From: an uncultured Mycoplasmatota bacterium
GTDB lineage: Bacteria; Bacillota_I; Bacilli_A; RF39; UBA660
Length of the DNA stretch: 12,899 nt
Assembly: GCA_900556025.1 (NCBI GenBank)
Contig: USNG01000040.1
Location: 1-12,899 of the forward strand
Direction: 5' to 3'
In this document: positions 6,902-12,899 of the stretch, piece by piece
How positions within the stretch are numbered: position 1 is the stretch's first letter
How the letters are laid out: each line of letters opens with the position of its first letter
Translations under genes and position numbers: made by a program
Notes under the pieces: model-generated
What the model saw: the letters and a program-made list of their open reading frames with translations, nothing else
The model's database searches: none
Told to the model about the DNA's origin: nothing

Positions 6902-8188
6902 TTAAAATTCTACTATTTCTAAATTATCATTATTTGATGGTTTTGTTTCTTCTTTTGGTTTTTCTTCAATAACTATTTCTTCTGGTTTAATAGTTATTCT
7001 ATTGTCTTGATTAGTCACTTTCACTTCTACACTCTCAGGTGTTTGTATAACCTCTGGTTTTAATTCTTGTTGTGTTTCTTCAATATGATTTTCTTTGTGA
7101 TTATTTTCACTTTCTTTTACAACACTATCTTTAGGAACAAATGGATCTTCTCTCATATCTACTCCTTGACTAGCTAAATAATCAATCAAGTGACTAGTGG
7201 GGTTATTATAATGTTCTCTACCAGTTAAATCTCTTGAATATATAACATTAACTTTTGCTTCATTTGTTGCTTCATCAACATAAAATTCACATACTTGAGT
7301 AATTTCTCTTTGAAATCTATTATATTGTTTAGAAAAGAAACCTTTTACATGAACACCTAATTGAATGTATCTATGCATACTTTTAACAAATTGATCAATA
7401 TCTTGACTAGTTTCTAACAATGAATAAAGACGCATAGGAATACTACTTGCTTTATCTGAGTGAATTGTTGATAAAATGTTATGTCCTGAAGAAATTGAGT
7501 TACGAACAGCTAATACAGCTTCATCTGAACGAACCTCTGATAGTAAAATCCATCTTGGGTTTTGACGCATACAAGCCACCAAAACGTCAGAATATGAAGC
7601 AATGTTATTAGTCTTCATAGCAACTATATCTCTTGTTGGATATATTTTATCTAAGTGAAGTTCTAATGTATCTTCTATTGTTATGATTTTTTCATCTTCT
7701 TTAATATTACTTGCTAGGTATTTTACAAGTTCTGTTTTACCTGAACCAGTTTCTCCACTTACAAGAATATTGCAGTGACCACTAACACATGTTAGTAAGA
7801 AATCATGTAATTTTAATGAAACATAATCTTCTTTAACTAATTTATCTTTATTTAATCTAATTTTTGCTGGTGTTTTTCTTATTAATACTGCTATTCCATT
7901 AGTTGCAATAGATTTATGAACAAAGTTAAGACGTAACTCTGCACTTTCAGCATCTAATAATGGATGAGCCATATTAAATGTTTTACCCATAACATTTGAA
8001 CACTGAAATGCTAGTTTTTCCATTACTTCATCGTTCAAACCATCAATGTGTTCTTCTCTTATACCTTGAGTAAGAGTTTTTACATGTAGTTGTCCACCAT
8101 TAGAATAAGAGATATCTGTTATATCATCATCTTCTAATAATGGAAGCAATAAACCAAAATCTATTTGTGAAAATACTATTTCATCCAT
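6902..8188 (-). CDS. tadA: TadA/CpaF-type secretion ATPase with a charged C-terminal tail
   Basis: The product has 428 residues. It is a GSPII_E-type ATPase of the TadA/CpaF branch, which powers pilus extension (and, in some Tad systems, retraction) from the cytoplasmic face. Motifs in order: Walker A G-E-T-G-S-G-K-T (145-152), Asp box T-I-E-D-T-L-E-L (170-177), Walker B W-I-L-L-S-E-V-R with the catalytic Glu (E218), and His box S-T-I-H-S-D (240-245). The N-terminal domain (about 1-130) is the usual ATPase N-domain. From about 355 to 428 the sequence changes to a low-complexity Glu/Lys/Pro/Asn-rich tail, not part of the core fold and probably disordered. AGAGGCG (8200-8194) precedes the ATG. 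The stop is 14 bases from the GTG start of the TadB-like gene, with GGAGG directly after the stop. The ATPase assignment is secure. Confidence 0.95.
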   Translation of the reverse strand: MDEIVFSQIDFGLLLPLLEDDDITDISYSNGGQLHVKTLTQGIREEHIDGLNDEVMEKLAFQCSNVMGKTFNMAHPLLDAESAELRLNFVHKSIATNGIAVLIRKTPAKIRLNKDKLVKEDYVSLKLHDFLLTCVSGHCNILVSGETGSGKTELVKYLASNIKEDEKIITIEDTLELHLDKIYPTRDIVAMKTNNIASYSDVLVACMRQNPRWILLSEVRSDEAVLAVRNSISSGHNILSTIHSDKASSIPMRLYSLLETSQDIDQFVKSMHRYIQLGVHVKGFFSKQYNRFQREITQVCEFYVDEATNEAKVNVIYSRDLTGREHYNNPTSHLIDYLASQGVDMREDPFVPKDSVVKESENNHKENHIEETQQELKPEVIQTPESVEVKVTNQDNRITIKPEEIVIEEKPKEETKPSNNDNLEIVEF

Positions 8189-8213
8189 ATATACGCCTCT
8201 TTATTATTCTTTT

Positions 8214-9005
8214 TTATTCTATTACTGTTATATCATCATTTGTATTATCTTCAATTGCATCTGGTTGAATATCCATAGTTTGACTTAAAATAAATTCTTT
8301 TAAGTATGTACTACTAATATTTGTTTCTGGATTGTAATTTGCATTTCTTAATACTGGAATTAAATCTCCTCCAACATATTTAGCTTTTCTTAATAATAAG
8401 TGATAATCTTCTGGAACTGCAAATATTAATGCAGCAGCTGTTTTTTGAGCAGCACTTTTCTTAAATATATGAGTACCTTTAGTATCTTTCACTGCTAATA
8501 CTTGAATACCTTCAATTAACTTACCTATGATTAATTGACCATTACTATCATAATTTTGATAATAAATATCAATTTTATCTTCTGGATATATTGAGTTACC
8601 ATAAGTAGTTCTTGTATTAACTGAAAGTGAAACGATTGTATTATCATTAGCAATGTTTGACCAAGCTGAATCTGGCATTGCACTCCATTCAACTAAAGCA
8701 GATGAGTAAAATAAACTACCTGCTGGAATCATTGTATTATAATTAACATATTTTCCTTTTACATTATTTATATTTTTTACAACATTATCAGTTATCATAG
8801 AAGAAGCAACTTTAACAGTTCCAATCTTATCATCAGTTACTTGTTCTCTACTATTAATTTGTACTTTAGCATAAGGAACACTAACAGCATTTATTTTTTG
8901 ATTTACTCTATATCTATAAGCTACTGCTAATATTACCACACAAGCTATACCAGCTATAATTGTTACAATACTTTTATTTCCTATAAGTCTTTTTAAAAAT
9001 TTCAT
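8214..9005 (-). CDS. cpaB: CpaB/RcpC-like Tad pilus assembly protein, copy 2
   Basis: The product has 263 residues from the ATG chosen on its ribosome binding site. It has the same plan as copy 1: a basic start, one membrane helix at about 12-30, an SAF domain (about 42-105, with V-P-Y-A and G-K-Y-V-N-Y-N-T-M-I-P-A-G) and an RcpC-like domain (about 124-225) with T-T-Y-G-N-S-I-Y-P and V-P-E-D-Y-H-L-L-L-R-K-A. These shared blocks mark it as a tandem duplicate, but the rest has diverged well. That suggests an old duplication with separate roles, or a hetero-oligomeric collar, rather than a recent copy. The C-terminus is acidic (D-N-T-N-D-D). A 25-base gap leads to tadA. Confidence 0.85.
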   Translation of the reverse strand: MKFLKRLIGNKSIVTIIAGIACVVILAVAYRYRVNQKINAVSVPYAKVQINSREQVTDDKIGTVKVASSMITDNVVKNINNVKGKYVNYNTMIPAGSLFYSSALVEWSAMPDSAWSNIANDNTIVSLSVNTRTTYGNSIYPEDKIDIYYQNYDSNGQLIIGKLIEGIQVLAVKDTKGTHIFKKSAAQKTAAALIFAVPEDYHLLLRKAKYVGGDLIPVLRNANYNPETNISSTYLKEFILSQTMDIQPDAIEDNTNDDITVIE

Positions 9006-9006
9006 A

Positions 9007-9843
9007 TTATTCGCCTCCAATTATTTCAGCGCCATTATCGCTTGTGAATTTTTTATCTTGAGCTGATACATCAACTGTTTGTTCTAAAATATGATTTTGA
9101 ATATATGAACTAGCTATTCTAGTTTGTTTTGGATTTGCTGAATATTCTGCATTTCTTGGTACTGGGAAAATTGTTCCATCTAAATAAGATGCTTTTCTTA
9201 ATAACAAGTGCATATCTTCAGGTACACTAAATATTAAATATGCAGGAGTAAGAGGATCACCTGCTGTTTCAAATACGTTTCTATTAGATGAATCTGTTAC
9301 TGCAAGTACTCTAATACTTTCAATGAATTTTCCTAACATTAATAAGCTTTCTCCATATTTTTCATCTGTTACTTTATTTGTAACAAAATATAAATCAATA
9401 TAGTTTCCTGGATAAATTGAATTTCCATATGTAGTATCCATATTTACTGGTAAAGCTACAATTGTGTTTCCATCTGGTATATCTTCTGCTATACTTGTTG
9501 GCATTTCATCCCAATCAACTACTTGTGATTTATAGAACATACTTCCTTCTGGAATTACTGCAGTATTTATTACATACTTTCCAATAATTTCATTTGATGT
9601 TCTAATAACATTTTCATTAACTATACCACCTGGTACTTTTTTAGTTTTAACCATATCTGCAGTTATTAAAGTTTTAGGTCCAATTGTTTGTATTGCATAT
9701 GGAATAGATATTGGATCAGTTGTTTTCTTAATACGATAATTATAAGCCCAATATAAAATTCCTAAACAAGCAATTATGCCTATTATAGTAACTGTATTTT
9801 TATTCATAAAAAATCTTTTTATTCCCACTATTATACTTTCCAT
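9007..9843 (-). CDS. cpaB: CpaB/RcpC-like Tad pilus assembly protein, copy 1
   Basis: The product has 278 residues, in the usual CpaB range. A basic N-terminus leads into one membrane helix at about 17-36. An SAF-type domain follows (about 46-110), with I-P-Y-A at its start and the segment E-I-I-G-K-Y-V-I-N-T-A-V-I-P-E-G typical of the SAF fold. An RcpC-like domain follows at about 127-235 (T-T-Y-G-N-S-I-Y-P, then V-P-E-D-M-H-L-L-L-R-K-A). CpaB proteins are extracytoplasmic scaffold parts of Tad pili; in diderms they contact the secretin, and in a monoderm they may act as a collar or wall-facing guide (inference). AGGAGGA lies 7 bases before the ATG. It is first in its operon. Its stop is followed after a single base by the start of a second CpaB-like gene, a clear tandem paralogue. 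Confidence 0.85.
   Translation of the reverse strand: MESIIVGIKRFFMNKNTVTIIGIIACLGILYWAYNYRIKKTTDPISIPYAIQTIGPKTLITADMVKTKKVPGGIVNENVIRTSNEIIGKYVINTAVIPEGSMFYKSQVVDWDEMPTSIAEDIPDGNTIVALPVNMDTTYGNSIYPGNYIDLYFVTNKVTDEKYGESLLMLGKFIESIRVLAVTDSSNRNVFETAGDPLTPAYLIFSVPEDMHLLLRKASYLDGTIFPVPRNAEYSANPKQTRIASSYIQNHILEQTVDVSAQDKKFTSDNGAEIIGGE
9014..9018 (-). promoter_or_regulatory. Ribosome binding site inside copy 1 that fixes the copy 2 start
   Basis: GGAGG lies within the last codons of the first cpaB-like gene and 8 bases before the ATG at 9005. A TTG at 9020 in the same frame would lengthen the product by 5 residues, but it lies upstream of this site, so the ATG is preferred. Stop and start are separated by one base, suggesting translational coupling. 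Confidence 0.8.
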
Positions 9844-9877
9844 TCTCTTTTCCTCCTATAGTGTACTATTCTATTTA

Positions 9878-9907
9878 ATTATAGCATAACTAATGTTTGT
9901 AATTCAA
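9878..9907 (-). promoter_or_regulatory. Promoter of the cpaB-tadABC operon
   Basis: TTGAAT (9907-9902) and a perfect TATAAT (9883-9878) are 18 bases apart, and TG at 9886-9885 makes an extended -10 (TGCTATAAT). The predicted start of transcription is near 9871, giving a leader of about 28 bases that includes AGGAGGA at 9857-9851. It sits directly downstream of a terminator and in front of five tightly packed genes, which supports it as the main operon promoter. This is a SigA-type promoter by sequence. Confidence 0.75.
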
Positions 9908-9910
9908 TAT

Positions 9911-9937
9911 AAAAAGAGATTAATTTTTATTAATCTC
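9911..9937 (-). terminator. Intrinsic terminator after the pilin-like gene
   Basis: On the minus strand GAGATTAA (9937-9930) pairs perfectly with TTAATCTC (9923-9916) across a 6-base loop, followed by TTTTT (9915-9911). The stop codon of the 153-residue gene is part of the stem. The stem is AT-rich, so termination may be partial. It ends the sortase-side unit just ahead of the promoter for the tad operon. Confidence 0.75.
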
Positions 9938-10391
9938 CATTACCTGTAGTTTCTGTTTTATTTGTATCTGTCCTATTGTCCTCTTGACCATATATTGTTT
10001 CTAATATACCATTTAGAAGAGTATCAACATTTACATCAAAATCACTAGAATTTACTGTACTTGTACCAGTTGTAGTACTGATTCTAACAGTGGCTTTAGG
10101 TGGATTTTCGTGTATATCGTAAAAATCTAATTTATAAGTTCTACTTCCGTTTACATTTTCTGCAAATCTACGAATAAATACTTCTACAAATTTTTCTTTA
10201 GACATCCATAAATCTCCAGTTGTTCTATATGAACCATAGTCAACTGCATCTATCATAGCTGCTTCTAATACTTCTCTACCTAAATAGAAATCTTCTTCAT
10301 TTGTAGTAGTTAATCTTTGTACAAATAATATAATTGTAATTATAAGTAATCCTAAACTTATAATTAAATATCCCCACATGGATTCTTTCAT
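9930..10391 (-). CDS. Small single-helix pilin-like protein
   Basis: The product has 153 residues: a short polar N-terminus (M-K-E-S-M-W-G), a membrane helix at about 7-24, then a region with an amphipathic helix (about 33-51), a mixed domain with Thr/Ser-rich strands, and a polar Asn/Thr/Asp tail from about 136. This topology (short start, one helix, long extracytoplasmic domain) is that of TadE/TadF-type pseudopilins. The start M-K-E-S resembles those of two other proteins in this locus, at 4820-5119 (M-K-E-A) and 4183-4737 (M-R-E-A). It has no canonical prepilin leader with Glu at +5. The start is supported by GGAGGT at 10402-10397, 5 bases from the ATG. It contains no cysteine, unlike its neighbours. 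The stop codon lies inside the terminator stem. The role as a minor pilin is inferred from topology and context; no family is securely recognised. Confidence 0.65.
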   Translation of the reverse strand: MKESMWGYLIISLGLLIITIILFVQRLTTTNEEDFYLGREVLEAAMIDAVDYGSYRTTGDLWMSKEKFVEVFIRRFAENVNGSRTYKLDFYDIHENPPKATVRISTTTGTSTVNSSDFDVNVDTLLNGILETIYGQEDNRTDTNKTETTGNGD

Positions 10392-10415
10392 TTTTTACCT
10401 CCATACTATATAAGT

Positions 10416-10444
10416 ATTATATCAAAAATAATTATTTTTTTAAA
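10416..10444 (-). promoter_or_regulatory. Possible promoter for the 153-residue pilin-like gene
   Basis: TATAAT at 10421-10416 is preceded by TG at 10424-10423 (extended -10 form TGATATAAT). A weak -35 (TTTAAA, 10444-10439) sits 17 bases upstream. A 16-base AT-only palindrome (10425-10440) lies between them, which might act as a poor terminator or be chance. The -10 match is good, but matches come easily in DNA this AT-rich. Confidence 0.45.
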
Positions 10445-11081
10445 TACCGTGTTTAATTTTTCTATATTTTACTTTATATACTGAATTAGTAACGTAAGTT
10501 GTCAGAATAACTAATAATATTTTAGCTCCCCAATTATATGCAAAAGCAATTACTTTTTCTTTCATAGTTACTTCTTTAACAACTGGTTCATCCTTTTTTA
10601 CATTTTGAATTATTTCATTATCATAATTGTATTTAGCTTGTTCTAATATAGTTTCTGTAACTTTATATGATATAAATTGTTGTGAACAAAGAGTTATTTT
10701 ATCTTCATAACCCAAGCATTTACCAGAACCATAATATGTATTATAGTAAGGAAGCGTTACATAAATTGTTCTAACTGGTGTATTACATCCATCTTTAACA
10801 TACACTTCTACTGCAAGCCTGCTTCCCTCTTTAAAATTAGTAAGTAGCGCTTTATTTGCTGTATCATGGTTATATTGTTTACCATTGTATTTTACGTACA
10901 TATCGTCAACTAAATTGTAAATTGTTATATTGAAAGTACTACTCTCTTTTAAATAACTAGTTTCATATGTTATATTTCCAGCTATTTCTGAATATTTAGT
11001 ATGTTTAGTATAATCACAATCTGCATTAATTATATTTGGAAATATTAATAATAACATCAACATACTCAAAGTTTTCTTCAT
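10440..11081 (-). CDS. Secreted, C-terminally membrane-anchored protein of unknown function
   Basis: The product has 213 residues. It starts with a clear Sec signal peptide (M-K-K then a hydrophobic core, cleavage probably after A20 in N-A-D-C) and ends with a membrane helix at about 181-202 and a short basic tail (K-Y-R-K-I-K-H-G-I). The middle is an extracytoplasmic domain rich in Tyr and Thr with cysteines at 22, 99, 122 and 132, probably two disulfides. C22 follows the cleavage site but the preceding residues do not fit a lipobox. The layout (signal peptide, exported domain, C-terminal helix, basic tail) resembles a sortase substrate, yet no LPXTG or NPQTN-like motif precedes the helix. 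The ATG shares its A with the sortase TAA (TAATG), with GGAAGG upstream, so it is coupled to the sortase and probably works with it. It may be an accessory or tip protein of the pilus. No family recognised. Confidence 0.75.
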   Translation of the reverse strand: MKKTLSMLMLLLIFPNIINADCDYTKHTKYSEIAGNITYETSYLKESSTFNITIYNLVDDMYVKYNGKQYNHDTANKALLTNFKEGSRLAVEVYVKDGCNTPVRTIYVTLPYYNTYYGSGKCLGYEDKITLCSQQFISYKVTETILEQAKYNYDNEIIQNVKKDEPVVKEVTMKEKVIAFAYNWGAKILLVILTTYVTNSVYKVKYRKIKHGI

Positions 11082-12727
11082 TACTTTTCACCTTCCTTTA
11101 ATAGTACTGCATGTACTACTAGTCTTCTATTATTATTTCCAGTACATGTTGATAATGTAAGTATTTTATCTCCATATTTTACAGAATCTTTTGTCTTAAA
11201 AATACTTCTATCTCTAATCATTTTAATAAAATCATTCATTTCAGTTTCAGAGTTAAAACTATTTTGAAGATAATCAGTAGTATAATCTACTTTATATATA
11301 GAAAATATCTTAAATTTATATGATCCATTTTCTGTATCATAGTTAATAATTAAATTATCTTCATTGCTTCTCCAAGTAGAATTTAGCACTTTTTTTAATG
11401 TTCCAAACATTGTACCATTCAACATACTGTGGGCATAAATTATGGTATTATCATTAAAATCTTTAGGATTATTTCTGTAATCCATAAATACCCATCCCAT
11501 GCCAGATTTCTTTTTATAAAAATCTCTTTTCAAGTAATAGTTATTATCTGAATGTTTAACTACTGGATAAGATATATTTGTATTTTTTACTATTAAGTAT
11601 CCAACTGTTTCATTATTGATTTTTTTCAATGCCTTAAATGACTTTTCAAATGTATACTTACTTTTTATTTCTTCTTTAGTTGGTTCTTTATCAAGTACTA
11701 CATCCGCGTCATCTACTAAATCATTGTTAGTATTTTCTTTTGGCTCATCTTCTGTATTTGTGTTATCTGAATCTCTTGATGCTAATGTATCATTAATAAT
11801 TCCAATGTTAAATTCATCAACGCTTATTTTTTCAACATACTCGTATGATTTTATTATTACTATAATAACCATACTTACATATACACATAATATTGATATT
11901 AACTTTAAGTTATTAAATGTTAACTGTTTAAACAAATTCTTTCCAAGAAATGAATTCGAATAAACAATTCTAAATTCACATGTATAATCTTCTTTACACT
12001 TATCGCTTAAATCTTTAAGCCATTTAAAATTATTAACGATAAAATCTCCTTTATCATATCCTTGATGTAAGAATACAATAACATTTCTTGATTCATCGTT
12101 CTTTACTAAATCAACTATTGTTGAAATTAGTTCTTTAGAATAAACATATATATGAATTGCCTTTAAATTATAATTTATCTTTAAAAATGTTTTTAAATCA
12201 TTTATCAAAGTTGGATATTCTTCTTTTATATTAATTATTTTTTTATAATATAATTTGTCGGTTTCATCCACTTCTTGCCATGACATAAACTTTTCACTTA
12301 CTTTACTTCTGCAAGTAGTGTAAACCTCTATACCAGCTTTATCAAATTCTTTTTTTATGTTTTCTGCCATATAGAAACAATATATTTTCTTTAATGATTT
12401 AAGTGTTAAAAATAAGTTATAATCTTCTATAGAAACTGTTGATGAAAAACATAAATTTAAACTATTAATTTCTAATTCATCAATTAATTTAGCTGCATAT
12501 TTAAATGTAATTAATTTTAAAACCATTAAATTATTGTAAGTTTTATTATCTTTTTTAATTATTTTACAAATAGAATTTATATGCTTTTTATAGTATTTTA
12601 ATGTATAAAAAAGAGAACCTTTGAATACATTGTTTTTATTAATGAACATAGCTTCTTCATCATTCAATGTTCTATAATCAAAGATTAAATCAGAGTCATC
12701 AATAGTTAAAACTATATATTCTTTCAT
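11081..12727 (-). CDS. Class B sortase with a large N-terminal cytoplasmic domain
   Basis: The protein is 548 residues from the RBS-supported ATG. The C-terminal part (about 359-548) is a class B sortase: it has the catalytic His in Y-A-H-S-M (H433), the catalytic Cys in L-S-T-C-T-G (C528) and Arg in R-R-L-V-V-H-A-V (R534/R535). Such enzymes are membrane transpeptidases that cut a C-terminal sorting signal and attach the protein to the cell wall or to another pilin. A single membrane helix lies at about 274-292, followed by an acidic Asp/Asn/Glu-rich linker (about 317-358). Ordinary class B sortases have only a short N-terminal anchor; here about 270 residues precede the helix. That region looks alpha/beta, with no signal peptide, and I do not recognise it. 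With a Lys/Arg-rich start and one helix, it should be cytoplasmic, with the sortase outside. The stop overlaps the next start, so the two are translationally coupled. No protein in the window shows a clear LPXTG or NPQTN signal. Confidence 0.9.
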   Translation of the reverse strand: MKEYIVLTIDDSDLIFDYRTLNDEEAMFINKNNVFKGSLFYTLKYYKKHINSICKIIKKDNKTYNNLMVLKLITFKYAAKLIDELEINSLNLCFSSTVSIEDYNLFLTLKSLKKIYCFYMAENIKKEFDKAGIEVYTTCRSKVSEKFMSWQEVDETDKLYYKKIINIKEEYPTLINDLKTFLKINYNLKAIHIYVYSKELISTIVDLVKNDESRNVIVFLHQGYDKGDFIVNNFKWLKDLSDKCKEDYTCEFRIVYSNSFLGKNLFKQLTFNNLKLISILCVYVSMVIIVIIKSYEYVEKISVDEFNIGIINDTLASRDSDNTNTEDEPKENTNNDLVDDADVVLDKEPTKEEIKSKYTFEKSFKALKKINNETVGYLIVKNTNISYPVVKHSDNNYYLKRDFYKKKSGMGWVFMDYRNNPKDFNDNTIIYAHSMLNGTMFGTLKKVLNSTWRSNEDNLIINYDTENGSYKFKIFSIYKVDYTTDYLQNSFNSETEMNDFIKMIRDRSIFKTKDSVKYGDKILTLSTCTGNNNRRLVVHAVLLKEGEK

Positions 12728-12731
12728 ATTG

Positions 12732-12737
12732 CTCCTT
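12732..12737 (-). promoter_or_regulatory. Ribosome binding site that fixes the sortase start
   Basis: AAGGAG lies 4 bases upstream of the ATG at 12727. An in-frame ATG at 12760 would add 11 residues, but it would place this site inside the coding sequence and has no Shine-Dalgarno sequence of its own; the preceding bases are pure A/T. The spacing of 4 bases is on the short side. The AT-only stretch 12741-12775 probably also contains the promoter (for example TATTAT at 12748-12743), but no -35 stands out. Confidence 0.6.
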
Positions 12738-12790
12738 ACTATATAATATAATAATAACATATTTTGTTATAAAAAAAAATAATAAAACTT

Positions 12791-12814
12791 AAAACTCACT
12801 AATATATTAGTGAG
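12791..12814 (-). terminator. Intrinsic terminator after the partial gene
   Basis: A perfect 20-base palindrome at 12795-12814 (reading CTCACTAATATATTAGTGAG) forms an 8 bp stem with a 4-base loop and is followed on the minus strand by TTTT, with further T-rich sequence down to 12771. It lies 8 bases past the stop codon of the partial gene. There is no T-run on the plus-strand side, so it acts in the minus direction only. It separates the partial gene from the sortase unit. Confidence 0.8.
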
Positions 12815-12822
12815 CTCATGAT

Positions 12823-12899
12823 TTATAGATCTTCTATTTCTTTTATTGATAAGCCAGTAATTTCAGAAATAGTATTTAAATCAATATTTTTTTCTTTCA
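12823..12899 (-). CDS. Partial C-terminus, possible Rpn-family PD-(D/E)XK nuclease/transposase
   Basis: Only the last 24 codons and the TAA stop lie inside the window; the gene begins beyond the right edge. The visible residues end in a pattern of the form D-L-N-x-I-S-E-I-T-G-L-S-x-x-E-I-E-x-L. From family knowledge this resembles the short C-terminal helix pair, with the phrase I-x-x-x-T-G-L-S-x-E-E-I-x-x-L, common at the end of Rpn-type recombination-promoting nucleases (PD-(D/E)XK nuclease family transposases). The catalytic domain is outside the window, so the assignment rests on the tail alone. A terminator follows directly, so this gene appears to be a separate unit from the pilus genes. 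It could also be any protein ending in a small helix-turn-helix-like segment. Confidence 0.45.
   Translation of the reverse strand, partial: KEKNIDLNTISEITGLSIKEIEDL

Noticed and set aside
10425..10440. 16-base AT-only palindrome as a terminator between the 213- and 153-residue genes
   Set aside because: It has no loop or GC pairs and no clean T-run after it; such palindromes are common by chance here. It is mentioned under the promoter only.
11616..11963. Plus-strand open frame of 115 codons, Ser-rich
   Set aside because: It is antisense to the acidic linker and membrane helix of the sortase; the Ser/Val/Phe runs come from reading Asp/Glu/Asn codons backwards.
12728..12760. Longer N-terminus for the sortase (extra 11 residues)
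   Set aside because: The upstream ATG has no ribosome binding site, and AAGGAG would fall inside the coding region; the ATG at 12727 fits better.
2750..12760. A type II secretion or competence (Com) system instead of Tad
   Set aside because: The ATPase has the CpaF/TadA layout, TadB and TadC are separate short T2SSF proteins, and CpaB and TadZ homologues are present; there is no ComGC-type pilin with a G-F-T-L-x-E start.

Overview
The window is about 12.9 kb of very AT-rich DNA with every supportable gene on the minus strand, so transcription runs from high to low coordinates. Low GC, strong AGGAGG-type ribosome binding sites, a lipoteichoic-acid-synthase-like enzyme, a class B sortase and no outer-membrane secretin point to a monoderm Bacillota or Mycoplasmatota-type bacterium, perhaps an uncultured gut Bacilli/RF39-like lineage (inference from style, not a search). 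All 15 visible stop codons are TAA and Trp codons inspected are TGG, so UGA is not read as Trp in these genes.

Layout, in transcription order. (1) 12899-12823: tail of a gene resembling the C-terminus of Rpn/PD-(D/E)XK nuclease-transposases, closed by a terminator. (2) 12727-9930: a large class B sortase with a long cytoplasmic domain ahead of its membrane helix, a secreted C-terminally membrane-anchored protein whose start overlaps the sortase stop, and a small single-helix pilin-like protein, then a terminator. (3) 9907-5186: a good extended -10 promoter drives a tight operon of two CpaB-like (SAF/RcpC) proteins, the TadA/CpaF ATPase, and the TadB-like and TadC-like membrane platform proteins. 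(4) 5177-3180: a small, strongly expressed pilin candidate with its own promoter and a following terminator, a larger pseudopilin-like protein, and a TadZ/CpaE-like protein with a degenerate P-loop. (5) 3157-2711: a two-helix VirB2/T4SS-pilin-like protein with its own promoter and terminator. (6) 2699-10: an LTA-synthase-like phosphoglycerol transferase overlapping a membrane-anchored protein of unknown function, then a terminator.

Together this reads as a Tad-type (type IV filament superfamily) pilus or secretion locus of a monoderm. TadA would power assembly through TadB/TadC, TadZ would position the machine, CpaB proteins would form an extracytoplasmic collar, and several small single-helix proteins would be filament subunits or tip/minor components. 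The unusual parts are the sortase fusion, the shared M-[KR]-E-[AS] N-terminus of three small proteins with no canonical prepilin leader and no prepilin peptidase in view, four cysteines in each of four exported proteins, and a VirB2-like protein in the same cluster. No RNA genes, CRISPR arrays or insertion sequences are visible. No gene-free stretch exceeds 300 bases.
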